A stretch of 64,000 nucleotides of DNA from Pseudomonas spelaei (GCF_009724245.1 NZ_WNNK01000013.1:124001-188000), one strand, 5' to 3'; numbered from the stretch's first letter, positions 24,816-33,801 are shown. A program made the numbers and translations. Notes: generated by a model not told the origin, from the sequence alone.

Positions 24816-26297
24816 ATGAGCAAAGAAGTACTGCTGGTTGTTGAGTCGGTATCCAATGAAAAGGGCGTACCGGCAAACGTGATTTTTGAAGCGCTGGAGC
24901 TGGCCCTGGCCACTGCTACCAAAAAGCGTTTTGAAGACGAAGTTGATCTGCGTGTGGAAATCAATCGCCACACCGGTGCCTATGAGACTTTCCGTCGCTG
25001 GACGGTCGTCGAAGAAGCCGATCTTGATGATCCGGCCATCGAAACCTGGCCGAGCAAGGTTGCTGAAACGCACCCAGGCGCTCAGGTTGGTGATGTCGTC
25101 GAAGAAAAGATCGAGTCCATCGAGTTCGGCCGTATTGCTGCACAGACTGCCAAGCAAGTCATCGTGCAAAAGGTTCGTGAAGCCGAGCGCGCTCAAGTCG
25201 TTGACGCTTATCGCGAGCGCCTGGGGGAAATTATCTCCGGCACCGTGAAAAAAGTGACCCGCGACAATGTGATCGTTGACCTGGGTAACAACGCTGAAGC
25301 GTTGCTGGCCCGTGAAGACATCATTTCCCGCGAAACTTTCCGGGTTGGCGTGCGCTTGCGTGCGCTGCTCAAGGAAATCCGCACCGAGAATCGCGGCCCT
25401 CAGCTGATCCTGTCGCGTACCGCGCCGGAAATGCTGATCGAGCTGTTCCGTATCGAAGTGCCGGAAATTGCCGAAGGTCTGATCGAAGTCATGGCTGCGT
25501 CCCGCGATCCGGGTTCGCGCGCCAAGATTGCGGTCCGCTCCAAGGACAAACGCATCGACCCGCAAGGTGCTTGCATTGGTATGCGCGGTTCGCGCGTCCA
25601 GGCTGTATCGGGCGAATTGGGCGGTGAGCGTGTGGACATCGTCCTGTGGGACGATAACCCGGCGCAGTTCGTGATCAACGCCATGTCGCCTGCAGAAGTG
25701 GCGGCAATTATCGTTGACGAAGATGCCCATGCAATGGACATCGCCGTTGGCGCAGACAATCTGGCTCAGGCCATCGGTCGCGGTGGTCAGAACGTACGTT
25801 TGGCCAGCCAGTTGACTGGTTGGACCCTGAACGTGATGACCGAATCGGACATCCAGGCTAAGCAGCAAGCAGAAACCGGTGACATCCTGCGCAACTTCAT
25901 CGACGAGCTGGAAGTCGACGAAGACCTTGCGCAGGTGCTGGTGGATGAAGGCTTTACCAGCCTGGAAGAGATTGCCTACGTACCGTTGGAAGAAATGCTC
26001 AACATCGACGGCTTTGACGAAGACACTGTCAACGAGCTTCGCGCTCGGGCCAAGGATCGTTTGTTGACTAAAGCCATCGCTACTGAGGAAAAGCTGGCAG
26101 ACGCCCATCCGGCCGAAGACCTGCTCTCGCTTGAGGGTATGGACAAGGATTTGGCGATGGAACTGGCGGTGCGCGGCGTAATTACCCGCGAAGACCTGGC
26201 CGAGCAGTCTATTGACGACCTGCTCGACATCGACGGCATTGACGATGATCGTGCCGGCAAGTTGATCATGGCCGCCCGAGCCCATTGGTTCGAGTAA
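24816..26297 (+). CDS. nusA: transcription termination/antitermination factor NusA
   Basis: NusA, 493 aa, binds RNA polymerase and nascent RNA and modulates pausing, termination and antitermination. The N-terminal polymerase-binding domain (1-130) is followed by S1 (about 135-200), two KH domains (about 230-345, with GACIGMRGSRVQAVSGEL) and two acidic C-terminal repeats (about 365-430 and 440-493), as in E. coli. The start is ATG 24816 (MSKEVLLV); a longer frame from 24795 is not conserved. In E. coli NusA feeds back on this operon. Confidence 0.98.
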   Translation: MSKEVLLVVESVSNEKGVPANVIFEALELALATATKKRFEDEVDLRVEINRHTGAYETFRRWTVVEEADLDDPAIETWPSKVAETHPGAQVGDVVEEKIESIEFGRIAAQTAKQVIVQKVREAERAQVVDAYRERLGEIISGTVKKVTRDNVIVDLGNNAEALLAREDIISRETFRVGVRLRALLKEIRTENRGPQLILSRTAPEMLIELFRIEVPEIAEGLIEVMAASRDPGSRAKIAVRSKDKRIDPQGACIGMRGSRVQAVSGELGGERVDIVLWDDNPAQFVINAMSPAEVAAIIVDEDAHAMDIAVGADNLAQAIGRGGQNVRLASQLTGWTLNVMTESDIQAKQQAETGDILRNFIDELEVDEDLAQVLVDEGFTSLEEIAYVPLEEMLNIDGFDEDTVNELRARAKDRLLTKAIATEEKLADAHPAEDLLSLEGMDKDLAMELAVRGVITREDLAEQSIDDLLDIDGIDDDRAGKLIMAARAHWFE

Positions 26298-26324
26298 TTA
26301 GGCGCGGCCTGAGGAGAGAAGTGC

Positions 26325-28847
26325 ATGACGCAAGTCACGGTGAAACAACTGGCCGATGAGGTCAAAACACCGGTAGAGCGCCTGTTGCAGCAGATGCGTG
26401 AGGCAGGTCTGCCGCACACCGCCGCCGATGAAGGTGTGAGCGATAGTGAGAAGCAGTCTTTGCTGACTCACTTGAAGAGCAGCCACAAGGCGAAAGTGGA
26501 AGAACCGCGCAAGATTACATTGCAGCGCAAAACCACCAGCACCCTGCGTGTTGCTGGTAGCAAGAGCATCAGCGTTGAAGTACGCAAGAAGAAAGTCTTC
26601 GTACAGCGCAGCCCGGAAGAAATCGAAGCCGAGCGCAAACGCGAACTGGAAGAACGTCGCGCAGTAGAAAATGCTGCTCGTCAGAAGGCTGAAGAAGAAG
26701 CCAAGCGTCGCGCCGAAGAAGAAGCGCGTCGCCAGCCTGCTGCTGCGCAACCTGCTAACGCTGAGGCAGTTGCCGCGCCTGGCGCGCCTGTAGAAGCTGT
26801 TCGTGAGGCCGCTCCGGTTGCCGCCACGCCTGCTCCCGCAGCCGACGCTCGCAAACGCGAAGAGCCTCGTCGTCCGGACAAACCACGTGCCGACGATAAC
26901 AATCGTCGTGGCAGTGGCGATGGTGAGCGCAAAAACGCTCCACATCGTGCTTCGGTCAAAGAGAAGGCGCCAGCGCCACGGGTTGCTCCACGTACTACCG
27001 ACGAAGAAAGCGATGGCTTCCGTCGTGGTGGTCGCGGCAAGGCCAAGCTGAAGAAACGCAACGCCCACGGTTTCCAGAGCCCAACCGGCCCTGTTGTGCG
27101 TGATGTGCAGATCGGCGAGACCATCACTGTTGGCGATCTCGCCAATCAGATGTCGGTCAAGGCTGCTGAAATCATCAAGTTCATGTTCAAACTGGGTACT
27201 CCAGCGACCATCAACCAGGTACTGGACCAGGAAACTGCCCAACTGGTTGCTGAAGAGCTGGGCCACAAAGTGACCCTGGTCAGCGACACCGCCCTGGAAG
27301 ATTCCCTGGCTGAGTCCCTGAAGTTTGAAGGCGAGACCTTCTCCCGTGCGCCAGTCGTGACCGTAATGGGCCACGTTGACCATGGTAAGACTTCGCTGCT
27401 CGACTACATCCGTCGTGCCAAGGTAGCTGCAGGCGAAGCCGGCGGCATCACCCAGCACATCGGTGCGTACCACGTTGAAACCGAACGCGGCATGGTCACC
27501 TTCCTCGACACCCCAGGTCACGCCGCGTTTACCGCCATGCGTGCCCGTGGTGCCAAGGCGACCGACATCGTGATCCTGGTAGTTGCAGCGGACGACGGCG
27601 TAATGCCGCAGACCATTGAAGCTGTCCAGCACGCCAAGGCCGCTGGTGTGCCACTGGTTGTTGCCGTGAACAAAATCGACAAGCCGGGCGCCGATCTCGA
27701 TCGTATCCGTAGCGAACTGTCGGTTCACGGCGTGACTTCCGAAGAGTGGGGCGGTGATACGCCGTTCGTTTCGGTCTCGGCGAAAGTCGGTACCGGTGTA
27801 GACGAACTGCTCGAAGCTGTTCTGCTGCAAGCCGAAGTACTCGAGCTGAAAGCAACTCCGTCGGCTCCAGGTCGTGGTGTTGTGGTTGAATCGCGTCTCG
27901 ACAAAGGTCGTGGCCCGGTTGCAACCGTTCTGGTTCAAGACGGTACCCTGCGCCAAGGCGACATGGTGCTGGTCGGTTCGAACTACGGCCGTGTACGTGC
28001 CATGCTCGACGAGAACGGCAAGCCAATCAAAGAAGCCGGTCCTTCCATCCCTGTCGAGATCCTCGGCCTGGACGGTACTCCGGACGCTGGCGACGAGATG
28101 AGCGTGCTGTCGGACGAGAAGAAAGCCCGTGAAGTGGCTTTGTTCCGTCAAGGCAAGTTCCGTGAGGTCAAACTGGCCCGTGCTCACGCCGGCAAGCTGG
28201 AAAACATCTTCGAGAACATGGGCCAGGCAGAGAAGAAGACGCTCAACATCGTCCTCAAATCTGACGTTCGTGGTTCCCTCGAAGCGTTGAACGGCGCCTT
28301 GAACGGCCTGGGTAACGACGAAGTGCAAGTGCGTGTTGTCGGTGGCGGTGTCGGTGGTATCACCGAATCCGACGCCAACCTGGCACTGGCTTCCAACGCA
28401 GTACTGTTCGGCTTCAACGTGCGTGCCGATGCTGGCGCACGGAAGATCGTCGAGCAGGAAGGCCTGGACATGCGTTACTACAACGTCATCTACGACATCA
28501 TCGAAGACGTCAAGAAAGCCCTTACCGGCATGCTTGGCAGCGACGTCCGGGAGAACATCCTGGGTGTGGCCGAGGTGCGTGACGTGTTCCGCTCGCCGAA
28601 ATTCGGCGCGATCGCCGGTTGCATGGTTATCGAAGGTGTTGTGCACCGTAACCGTCCAATCCGTGTACTGCGTGAAGACATCGTTATCTTCGAAGGCGAG
28701 CTGGAATCCCTGCGCCGCTTCAAGGATGACGCTTCTGAAGTACGTGCCGGCATGGAATGCGGTATCGGCGTCAAGAGCTACAACGACGTCAAAGCGGGTG
28801 ACAAGATCGAAGTCTACGAGAAGGTTCAGGTTGCTCGCAGCCTCTAA
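26325..28847 (+). CDS. infB: translation initiation factor IF-2
   Basis: IF-2, 840 aa, the GTPase that brings fMet-tRNA to the 30S subunit and promotes subunit joining. The N-terminal IF2N module (1-55) is followed by a highly charged region of about 100-250, rich in E, K, R and A. The G domain has G1 GHVDHGKT at 349-356, DTPGH, and NKID. Domains II, III and the tRNA-binding C2 domain complete it. In-frame internal starts could give shorter isoforms as in E. coli, but I see none with a strong ribosome site. Confidence 0.98.
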   Translation: MTQVTVKQLADEVKTPVERLLQQMREAGLPHTAADEGVSDSEKQSLLTHLKSSHKAKVEEPRKITLQRKTTSTLRVAGSKSISVEVRKKKVFVQRSPEEIEAERKRELEERRAVENAARQKAEEEAKRRAEEEARRQPAAAQPANAEAVAAPGAPVEAVREAAPVAATPAPAADARKREEPRRPDKPRADDNNRRGSGDGERKNAPHRASVKEKAPAPRVAPRTTDEESDGFRRGGRGKAKLKKRNAHGFQSPTGPVVRDVQIGETITVGDLANQMSVKAAEIIKFMFKLGTPATINQVLDQETAQLVAEELGHKVTLVSDTALEDSLAESLKFEGETFSRAPVVTVMGHVDHGKTSLLDYIRRAKVAAGEAGGITQHIGAYHVETERGMVTFLDTPGHAAFTAMRARGAKATDIVILVVAADDGVMPQTIEAVQHAKAAGVPLVVAVNKIDKPGADLDRIRSELSVHGVTSEEWGGDTPFVSVSAKVGTGVDELLEAVLLQAEVLELKATPSAPGRGVVVESRLDKGRGPVATVLVQDGTLRQGDMVLVGSNYGRVRAMLDENGKPIKEAGPSIPVEILGLDGTPDAGDEMSVLSDEKKAREVALFRQGKFREVKLARAHAGKLENIFENMGQAEKKTLNIVLKSDVRGSLEALNGALNGLGNDEVQVRVVGGGVGGITESDANLALASNAVLFGFNVRADAGARKIVEQEGLDMRYYNVIYDIIEDVKKALTGMLGSDVRENILGVAEVRDVFRSPKFGAIAGCMVIEGVVHRNRPIRVLREDIVIFEGELESLRRFKDDASEVRAGMECGIGVKSYNDVKAGDKIEVYEKVQVARSL

Positions 28848-28918
28848 CTCGCGCACTTCAAGGGCCACGCGGCGCCCGGGCATGCAGATGCCTGGCGCAG
28901 CGTCCGGACTCTAAACGC

Positions 28919-28952
28919 AACGCCCGGTCTGGCTTTTGTCAGGCCGGGCGTT
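28919..28952 (+). terminator. hairpin/terminator between infB and rbfA
   Basis: AACGCCCGG (28919-28927) pairs with CCGGGCGTT (28944-28952), with further inner pairing. The T-run after it is short (TTTG), so partial readthrough to rbfA is likely. Confidence 0.65.
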
Positions 28953-29006
28953 TGCCGCTTTCAGACCCCACGGGTTTCACCGTGTGGCAGTAACAGGTAA
29001 CAAGAC

Positions 29007-29408
29007 ATGGCAAAAGAATACAGCCGTACCCAACGTATCGGCGATCAGATGCAGCGCGAGCTGGCACAGTTGATCCGTCGTGAAGTAAAAGATCCACGTG
29101 TTGGCCTGGTCACCATCACCGCCGTTGAGGTCAGCCGTGACGTGGGTCACGCCAAGATCTTCATTACCGTGATGGGCCAGGACAGCGCCGAAGAAATCGC
29201 GCAAAGCATCAAGGTGCTCAACTCTGCCGCAGGCTTTCTGCGCATGCAGCTGGCCCGTGAAATGAAGCTGCGCAGCGTTCCTCAGTTGCACTTCCACTAC
29301 GACGAAAGCGTCGTGCGTGGCGCGCACCTGTCGGCACTGATCGAGCGGGCCGTGGCTGAAGACAATCAGCACCCGGAATCCGCCACGCCTGAAGACGCCA
29401 AGGAGTAA
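29007..29408 (+). CDS. rbfA: 30S ribosome-binding factor RbfA
   Basis: RbfA, 133 aa, a KH-fold protein that assists late maturation of the 16S 5' region and cold adaptation. The N-terminus (SRTQRIGDQMQRELAQLIRR) and RSVPQLHFHYDESV are family hallmarks. A short acidic tail ends it. It is preceded by AGGTAACA and follows infB across a 159-nt gap with a hairpin. truB begins 3 nt after its stop. Confidence 0.97.
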   Translation: MAKEYSRTQRIGDQMQRELAQLIRREVKDPRVGLVTITAVEVSRDVGHAKIFITVMGQDSAEEIAQSIKVLNSAAGFLRMQLAREMKLRSVPQLHFHYDESVVRGAHLSALIERAVAEDNQHPESATPEDAKE

Positions 29409-29411
29409 TCG

Positions 29412-30329
29412 GTGGCTCAGGTCAAACGTATCCGTCGTAACGTCAGCGGTATTATTCTGCTCGACAAGCCCATTGGCTTTACCTCCAATGCGGCGCTGCA
29501 GAAGGTCCGCTGGCTGCTCAATGCCGAGAAGGCCGGGCACACCGGCAGCCTTGATCCCTTGGCCACCGGTGTCTTGCCGCTGTGCTTTGGTGAGGCCACC
29601 AAGTTCTCGCAATACCTGCTGGATTCCGACAAGGGTTACGAAACCCTGATGCAACTGGGCAAGACCACCACCACGGCAGACGCCGAAGGTGATGTTTTGC
29701 AGGTTCGGGACGTGACCGTTGGTCGTGCTGATATCGAAGCTGCTTTACCCGCTTTTCGTGGGCAAATCAGTCAGATACCGCCGATGTACTCGGCTCTCAA
29801 GCGTGATGGTCAGCCTCTTTACAAGCTGGCACGTGCGGGCGAAGTAGTGGAGCGCGAACCGCGTTCTGTTACTATTGCGCGCTTGGAATTGCTCGCCTGT
29901 GAAGGTGATACCGCCCGGTTGGCGGTGGACTGCAGCAAAGGCACCTATATCCGTACCCTGGTGGAAGATATTGGTGAGCAACTAGGCTGTGGCGCATACG
30001 TTGCAGAACTGCGACGCACCCAGGCCGGACCTTTCACCCTGGCCCAGACGGTCACGCTGGAAGAGCTGGAAGCGGTGCATGCCGAAGGCGGCAACGAAGC
30101 GGTTGATCGCTTCCTGATGCCATCGGACAGCGGTTTGCTGGATTGGCCATTGCTGCACTTCTCGGAGCACAGCGCGTTCTACTGGCTTAACGGCCAGCCG
30201 GTACGTGCCCCGGATGCCCCGAAGTTTGGCATGGTGCGAGTACAGGATCATAACGGTCGCTTTATCGGTATCGGTGAAGTGAGCGAAGACGGGCGCATCG
30301 CGCCGCGTCGACTGATTCGGTCAGAATGA
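29412..30329 (+). CDS. truB: tRNA pseudouridine(55) synthase TruB
   Basis: TruB, 305 aa, makes pseudouridine 55 in the T loop of tRNAs. The catalytic Asp is D48 in AGHTGSLDPLATG. The KGYEVTLLMQ-type motif is seen here as DKGYETLMQLG. The C-terminal PUA-like region covers about 250-305. The start is GTG at 29412, just after the rbfA stop with GGAG upstream. It lies immediately before a 142-bp palindromic repeat. Confidence 0.97.
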   Translation: MAQVKRIRRNVSGIILLDKPIGFTSNAALQKVRWLLNAEKAGHTGSLDPLATGVLPLCFGEATKFSQYLLDSDKGYETLMQLGKTTTTADAEGDVLQVRDVTVGRADIEAALPAFRGQISQIPPMYSALKRDGQPLYKLARAGEVVEREPRSVTIARLELLACEGDTARLAVDCSKGTYIRTLVEDIGEQLGCGAYVAELRRTQAGPFTLAQTVTLEELEAVHAEGGNEAVDRFLMPSDSGLLDWPLLHFSEHSAFYWLNGQPVRAPDAPKFGMVRVQDHNGRFIGIGEVSEDGRIAPRRLIRSE

Positions 30330-30335
30330 CCGGAA

Positions 30336-30477
30336 CCAGTTTGTGGTAAAAGCGTAGCGAGCGAAGGTAAGACAAGGAAAAAACAGGCGAGGAAGCGGAG
30401 TTAACTGCTGTTAATGAGCATTCCGAGCCTGTTTTTGACGCAGGATTACCGAGCGCAGTAGCTTTTACGCAAACTGG
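30336..30477. repeat. 142-bp MITE-like palindromic intergenic element
   Basis: The entire gap between truB and the rpsO leader is one nested inverted repeat. The outer ends are CCAGTTTG-TG-GTAAAAGC and GCTTTTACGCAAACTGG. Inside are AAAAACAGGC/GCCTGTTTTT, GGAA/TTCC and a core TTAAC-TGCT-GTTAA. The two halves match almost base for base from end to end. No coding frame is present. I think I have seen close relatives of this element elsewhere in P. fluorescens genomes, which would make it a dispersed non-autonomous repeat, but I cannot count copies here. As RNA it would fold into a single long hairpin between truB and rpsO. Confidence 0.8.
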
Positions 30478-30589
30478 AACGAGGGTGGCTGTTAGCAGGC
30501 ATGGTCACTACTCATTTTTAGATACAGGGATTTGTCCCTGGCCTGTTGAAACTGCCCTTTGGGTGGTTTCCTGAAAAAAGGATTGCCTC

Positions 30590-30859
30590 ATGGCTCTCGA
30601 CGTTCAAGAAAAAGCACAAATCGTTGCTGACTATCAGCAAGCTGTTGGTGACACTGGTTCGCCAGAAGTGCAAGTTGCACTGCTGACCCACAACATCAAC
30701 AAGCTGCAAGGTCACTTCAAGGCCAACGGTAAAGATCACCACTCCCGTCGTGGTCTGATCCGCATGGTAAACCAGCGCCGTAAGCTGCTGGACTACCTGA
30801 AAGGCAAGGATCTGGGTCGTTATCAGACTCTGATCGGTCGCCTGGGTCTGCGTCGCTAA
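30590..30859 (+). CDS. rpsO: 30S ribosomal protein S15
   Basis: S15, 89 aa, a primary 16S rRNA-binding protein in the 30S platform. The sequence is full length and typical, with the rRNA contact segment KDHHSRRGLIRMVNQRRKLL. Codon use is strongly optimised. AGGA lies before the ATG. In E. coli S15 represses its own translation by binding a leader pseudoknot; the leader here (30478-30589) has a CAGGGA-TTTG-TCCCTG hairpin at about 30525-30540 but I cannot prove the same mechanism. It is followed by pnp. Confidence 0.98.
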   Translation: MALDVQEKAQIVADYQQAVGDTGSPEVQVALLTHNINKLQGHFKANGKDHHSRRGLIRMVNQRRKLLDYLKGKDLGRYQTLIGRLGLRR

Positions 30860-30895
30860 TCAGCGATTGCGCTAGAGGTTGGTTGGCTGTCGTGT

Positions 30896-30916
30896 GCCAG
30901 TGGGTTTCCCGCTGGC
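30896..30916 (+). other. hairpin between rpsO and pnp
   Basis: GCCAGTGGG-TTT-CCCGCTGGC, nine pairs with one G-U. In E. coli the rpsO-pnp gap contains a weak terminator and an RNase III site; this hairpin is the likely counterpart, without a T-run. Confidence 0.6.
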
Positions 30917-31053
30917 CCATGGCAGGCTTCCAGCCTCAAGTTTTATCTGGATACACGTTTTACCCTGGACAGGCGTTGGGCCGATTCCCGACATTGCCCA
31001 AGAATTTCGCAAGAAGACAAGTTCCCCAAGAGCCACAAAGAAGGTAGGACACC

Positions 31054-33159
31054 GTGAACCCGGTTATCAAAAAATTCCAGTTCGGTCAGTCGACCGTTAC
31101 CCTCGAGACAGGCCGTATCGCCCGTCAAGCCTCCGGCGCAGTGCTGGTTACCGTTGACGACGACGTCACCGTATTGGTGACCGTTGTAGGCGCCAAGCAC
31201 GCCGACTCAAGCAAAGGCTTCTTCCCTCTTTCTGTTCACTATCAGGAAAAGACCTACGCTGCCGGTAAAATTCCTGGCGGTTTCTTCAAGCGCGAAGGCC
31301 GTCCTTCCGAGAAAGAAACCCTGACCTCCCGACTGATCGACCGTCCGATCCGTCCGCTGTTTCCAGAAGGCTTCATGAACGAAGTGCAGGTTGTCTGCAC
31401 CGTCGTTTCCACCAGCAAAAAGACCGATCCGGACATCGCTGCGATGATCGGTACCTCGGCTGCCCTGGCCATCTCCGGTATTCCTTTCGATGGCCCGATC
31501 GGCGCTGCCCGTGTTGCGTTCCACGAAAGCACTGGCTACCTGCTGAACCCGACTTACGAACAACAGAAAGCTTCGAGCCTGGACATGGTCGTTGCCGGTA
31601 CTTCGGAAGCCGTGTTGATGGTTGAATCGGAAGCTAAAGAGCTGACCGAAGACCAGATGCTGGGCGCTGTACTGTTTGCTCACGACGAGTTCCAGGTTGT
31701 GATCAACGCTGTTAAAGAACTGGCCGCTGAAGCTGCCAAGCCAACCTGGACCTGGGCTGCCGCGCCTGAAGCCACTGAACTGCTGGGCGCTATCCGCTCC
31801 GAGTTCGGCGCTGCGATCTCCGACGCCTACACCATTACCATCAAGGCCGACCGTTACGCTCGCCTGGGTGAGTTGAAGGACCAGGTTGTTGCCAAGCTGT
31901 CCGGTGAAGAAGGCCAGCCTTCTTCCAGCGAAGTCAAAGCGGCTTTCGGCGAAATCGAATACCGCACCGTTCGCGAAAACATCGTTAACGGCAAGCCACG
32001 TATCGACGGTCGCGACACCCGCACCGTTCGCCCGCTGAACATCGAAGTCGGCGTTCTGCCAAAAACCCACGGCTCGGCCCTGTTCACCCGTGGCGAAACC
32101 CAGGCCCTGGTAGTCGCGACGCTGGGTACTGCCCGTGACGCACAGCTGCTGGACACCCTGGAAGGCGAGAAAAAAGATCCGTTCATGCTGCACTACAACT
32201 TCCCTCCGTTCTCGGTAGGTGAGTGTGGTCGCATGGGTGGTGCTGGTCGTCGCGAAATCGGTCACGGCCGTCTGGCCCGTCGTTCGATTTCGGCCATGCT
32301 GCCTGCCGCTGACGTGTTCCCGTACACCATTCGTGTTGTGTCGGAAATCACCGAGTCCAACGGTTCCAGCTCCATGGCTTCGGTCTGCGGTGCTTCCCTG
32401 GCTCTGATGGACGCCGGTGTGCCGATGAAGGCGCCGGTTGCCGGTATCGCCATGGGCCTGGTTAAAGAAGGCGAGAAGTTCGCCATCCTGACCGACATCC
32501 TGGGTGACGAAGACCACCTGGGCGACATGGACTTCAAAGTAGCCGGTACCGCTAAAGGTGTTACCGCGCTGCAGATGGACATCAAGATCAAGGGCATCAC
32601 CGAAGAAATCATGGAAATCGCTCTGGGCCAAGCCCTGGAAGCGCGCCTGAACATCCTCGGCCAGATGAACCAGATCATTGGCCAGTCTCGCACCGAACTG
32701 TCGGAAAATGCTCCGACCATGATCGCGATGAAAATCGACACCGACAAAATCCGTGATGTTATCGGTAAAGGTGGCGCGACCATTCGTGCGATCTGTGAAG
32801 AGACCAAGGCTTCGATCGATATCGAAGATGACGGCTCGATCAAGATCTTCGGCGAAACCAAGGAAGCTGCAGAAGCGGCGCGTCAGCGCGTTCTGGGCAT
32901 CACCGCTGAAGCCGAGATCGGCAAGATCTACGTCGGCAAGGTTGAGCGCATCGTCGACTTCGGCGCATTCGTCAACATCCTGCCGGGCAAAGACGGTCTG
33001 GTTCACATCTCCATGCTGAGCGACGCTCGCGTTGAGAAAGTGACCGACATTCTGAAAGAAGGTCAGGAAGTGGAAGTGCTGGTACTGGACGTGGACAACC
33101 GCGGCCGTATCAAGCTGTCCATCAAGGACGTAGCAGCAGCCAAGGCTTCGGGCGTTTAA
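31054..33159 (+). CDS. pnp: polyribonucleotide nucleotidyltransferase (PNPase)
   Basis: PNPase, 701 aa, a 3'-5' phosphorolytic exoribonuclease and part of the degradosome. Two RNase PH domains lie at about 1-215 and 300-540, joined by a helical domain. The KH domain (IRDVIGKGGATIRAI) is at about 555-610. The S1 domain follows at about 620-690 (GKIYVGKVERIVDFGAFVNI). The start is GTG at 31054 after AAGGTAGGA. It forms the conserved rpsO-pnp pair and is followed by a strong terminator. Confidence 0.98.
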   Translation: MNPVIKKFQFGQSTVTLETGRIARQASGAVLVTVDDDVTVLVTVVGAKHADSSKGFFPLSVHYQEKTYAAGKIPGGFFKREGRPSEKETLTSRLIDRPIRPLFPEGFMNEVQVVCTVVSTSKKTDPDIAAMIGTSAALAISGIPFDGPIGAARVAFHESTGYLLNPTYEQQKASSLDMVVAGTSEAVLMVESEAKELTEDQMLGAVLFAHDEFQVVINAVKELAAEAAKPTWTWAAAPEATELLGAIRSEFGAAISDAYTITIKADRYARLGELKDQVVAKLSGEEGQPSSSEVKAAFGEIEYRTVRENIVNGKPRIDGRDTRTVRPLNIEVGVLPKTHGSALFTRGETQALVVATLGTARDAQLLDTLEGEKKDPFMLHYNFPPFSVGECGRMGGAGRREIGHGRLARRSISAMLPAADVFPYTIRVVSEITESNGSSSMASVCGASLALMDAGVPMKAPVAGIAMGLVKEGEKFAILTDILGDEDHLGDMDFKVAGTAKGVTALQMDIKIKGITEEIMEIALGQALEARLNILGQMNQIIGQSRTELSENAPTMIAMKIDTDKIRDVIGKGGATIRAICEETKASIDIEDDGSIKIFGETKEAAEAARQRVLGITAEAEIGKIYVGKVERIVDFGAFVNILPGKDGLVHISMLSDARVEKVTDILKEGQEVEVLVLDVDNRGRIKLSIKDVAAAKASGV

Positions 33160-33180
33160 TTACCCCGGCGCTTCAAGCTG

Positions 33181-33209
33181 AAAAAGGACTCTTCGGAGTC
33201 CTTTTTTTA
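33181..33209 (+). terminator. terminator after pnp
   Basis: AAAAAGGACTC-TTCG-GAGTCCTTTTTTT: a strong stem with a UUCG tetraloop and a seven-T run. Confidence 0.95.
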
Positions 33210-33260
33210 TGGGCGCGGGAAAGTGCCGTGAAATCAGTTGTTTGGCCGGGTACAAAAGCC

Positions 33261-33300
33261 GCAACTTGCATGCAGGCACGATCAGCTTCATGCAAGTTGC
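33261..33300 (+). promoter_or_regulatory. perfect 12-bp inverted repeat, candidate activator site
   Basis: GCAACTTGCATG (33261-33272), a 16-nt spacer and CATGCAAGTTGC (33289-33300), exact to the last base. Its centre is about 114 bp before the predicted start of the sigma-54 promoter below, the usual place for an enhancer-binding protein. I do not recognise the activator that would bind it; it is not the CbrB, NtrC or GcsR type known to me. Confidence 0.7.
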
Positions 33301-33326
33301 ACGATTTCGGAAATTTGAAATTTAGT

Positions 33327-33339
33327 TAATTTATTGATT
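33327..33339 (-). promoter_or_regulatory. IHF-binding site
   Basis: On the minus strand this reads AATCAATAAATTA, a perfect match to WATCAANNNNTTR. It lies in an A+T-rich stretch between the inverted repeat and the -24 element, where IHF bends DNA for sigma-54 activation. Confidence 0.75.
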
Positions 33340-33366
33340 TAAAAGGATTTTCGTTGGATGGAGAAC

Positions 33367-33384
33367 TTGGCACAACGTCTGCAA
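33367..33384 (+). promoter_or_regulatory. sigma-54 promoter of the BON-domain gene
   Basis: TTGGCAC-AACGT-CTGCA: the invariant GG (33369-33370) and GC (33381-33382) are exactly 10 nt apart. Transcription should start near 33394, about 60 nt before the ATG. Confidence 0.75.
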
Positions 33385-33453
33385 CAGTACTGGTAACCCT
33401 GCAGCATCAACGTTTACACGCTGCAGACTTTCGATAAAACAGGAGTTACTCGT

Positions 33454-33801
33454 ATGAAGAAGTTCGCTATCGCTGCTGCAACTGCCACCGCTCTGACCCT
33501 GACCATGGCCAACGTGGCCTTTGCACAAACTTCCCAGGCGCCAATGGTTGTAGCTGCCGGTGAAGTGACCAAAGCCAAAGAAGCGACCTCCGACACCTGG
33601 ATCACCACCAAAGTGAAAAGTGACCTGGTGACCGAGAAAGGCATTCCTGGCACCGACATCAAAGTCGAAACTAACAAGGGCGTCGTTTCCCTGTCTTCGA
33701 CTGTTGCAATCACCGAAGCACAAAAAACTACAGCTGTAGCCATCACCAAGAAAATCAAAGGCGTTAAAGCTGTATCAGCCGATGGCCTGAAAGCAGAGTA
33801 A
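33454..33801 (+). CDS. periplasmic BON-domain protein
   Basis: A 115-aa exported protein. A signal peptide covers about residues 1-24 (lysines, a hydrophobic stretch and AFAQT as cleavage site). One BON domain follows at about 48-113 (TWITTKVKSDLVTEKGIPGT, then IKVETNKGVVSLSSTV). BON domains bind phospholipid or peptidoglycan surfaces and occur in OsmY-like stress proteins, so a periplasmic envelope role is likely. The upstream region holds a full sigma-54 architecture (inverted repeat, IHF site, -24/-12), so expression should answer to a specific activator. It stands alone between two terminators. P. aeruginosa has a similar BON gene at this place after pnp. Confidence 0.9.
   Translation: MKKFAIAAATATALTLTMANVAFAQTSQAPMVVAAGEVTKAKEATSDTWITTKVKSDLVTEKGIPGTDIKVETNKGVVSLSSTVAITEAQKTTAVAITKKIKGVKAVSADGLKAE

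Noticed and set aside
26298..28883. An 861-codon open frame antisense to infB
   Set aside because: Same shadow effect; IF-2 is complete on the plus strand.
31207..33006. A 599-codon open frame antisense to pnp
   Set aside because: It lies fully inside pnp and has no recognisable domain.
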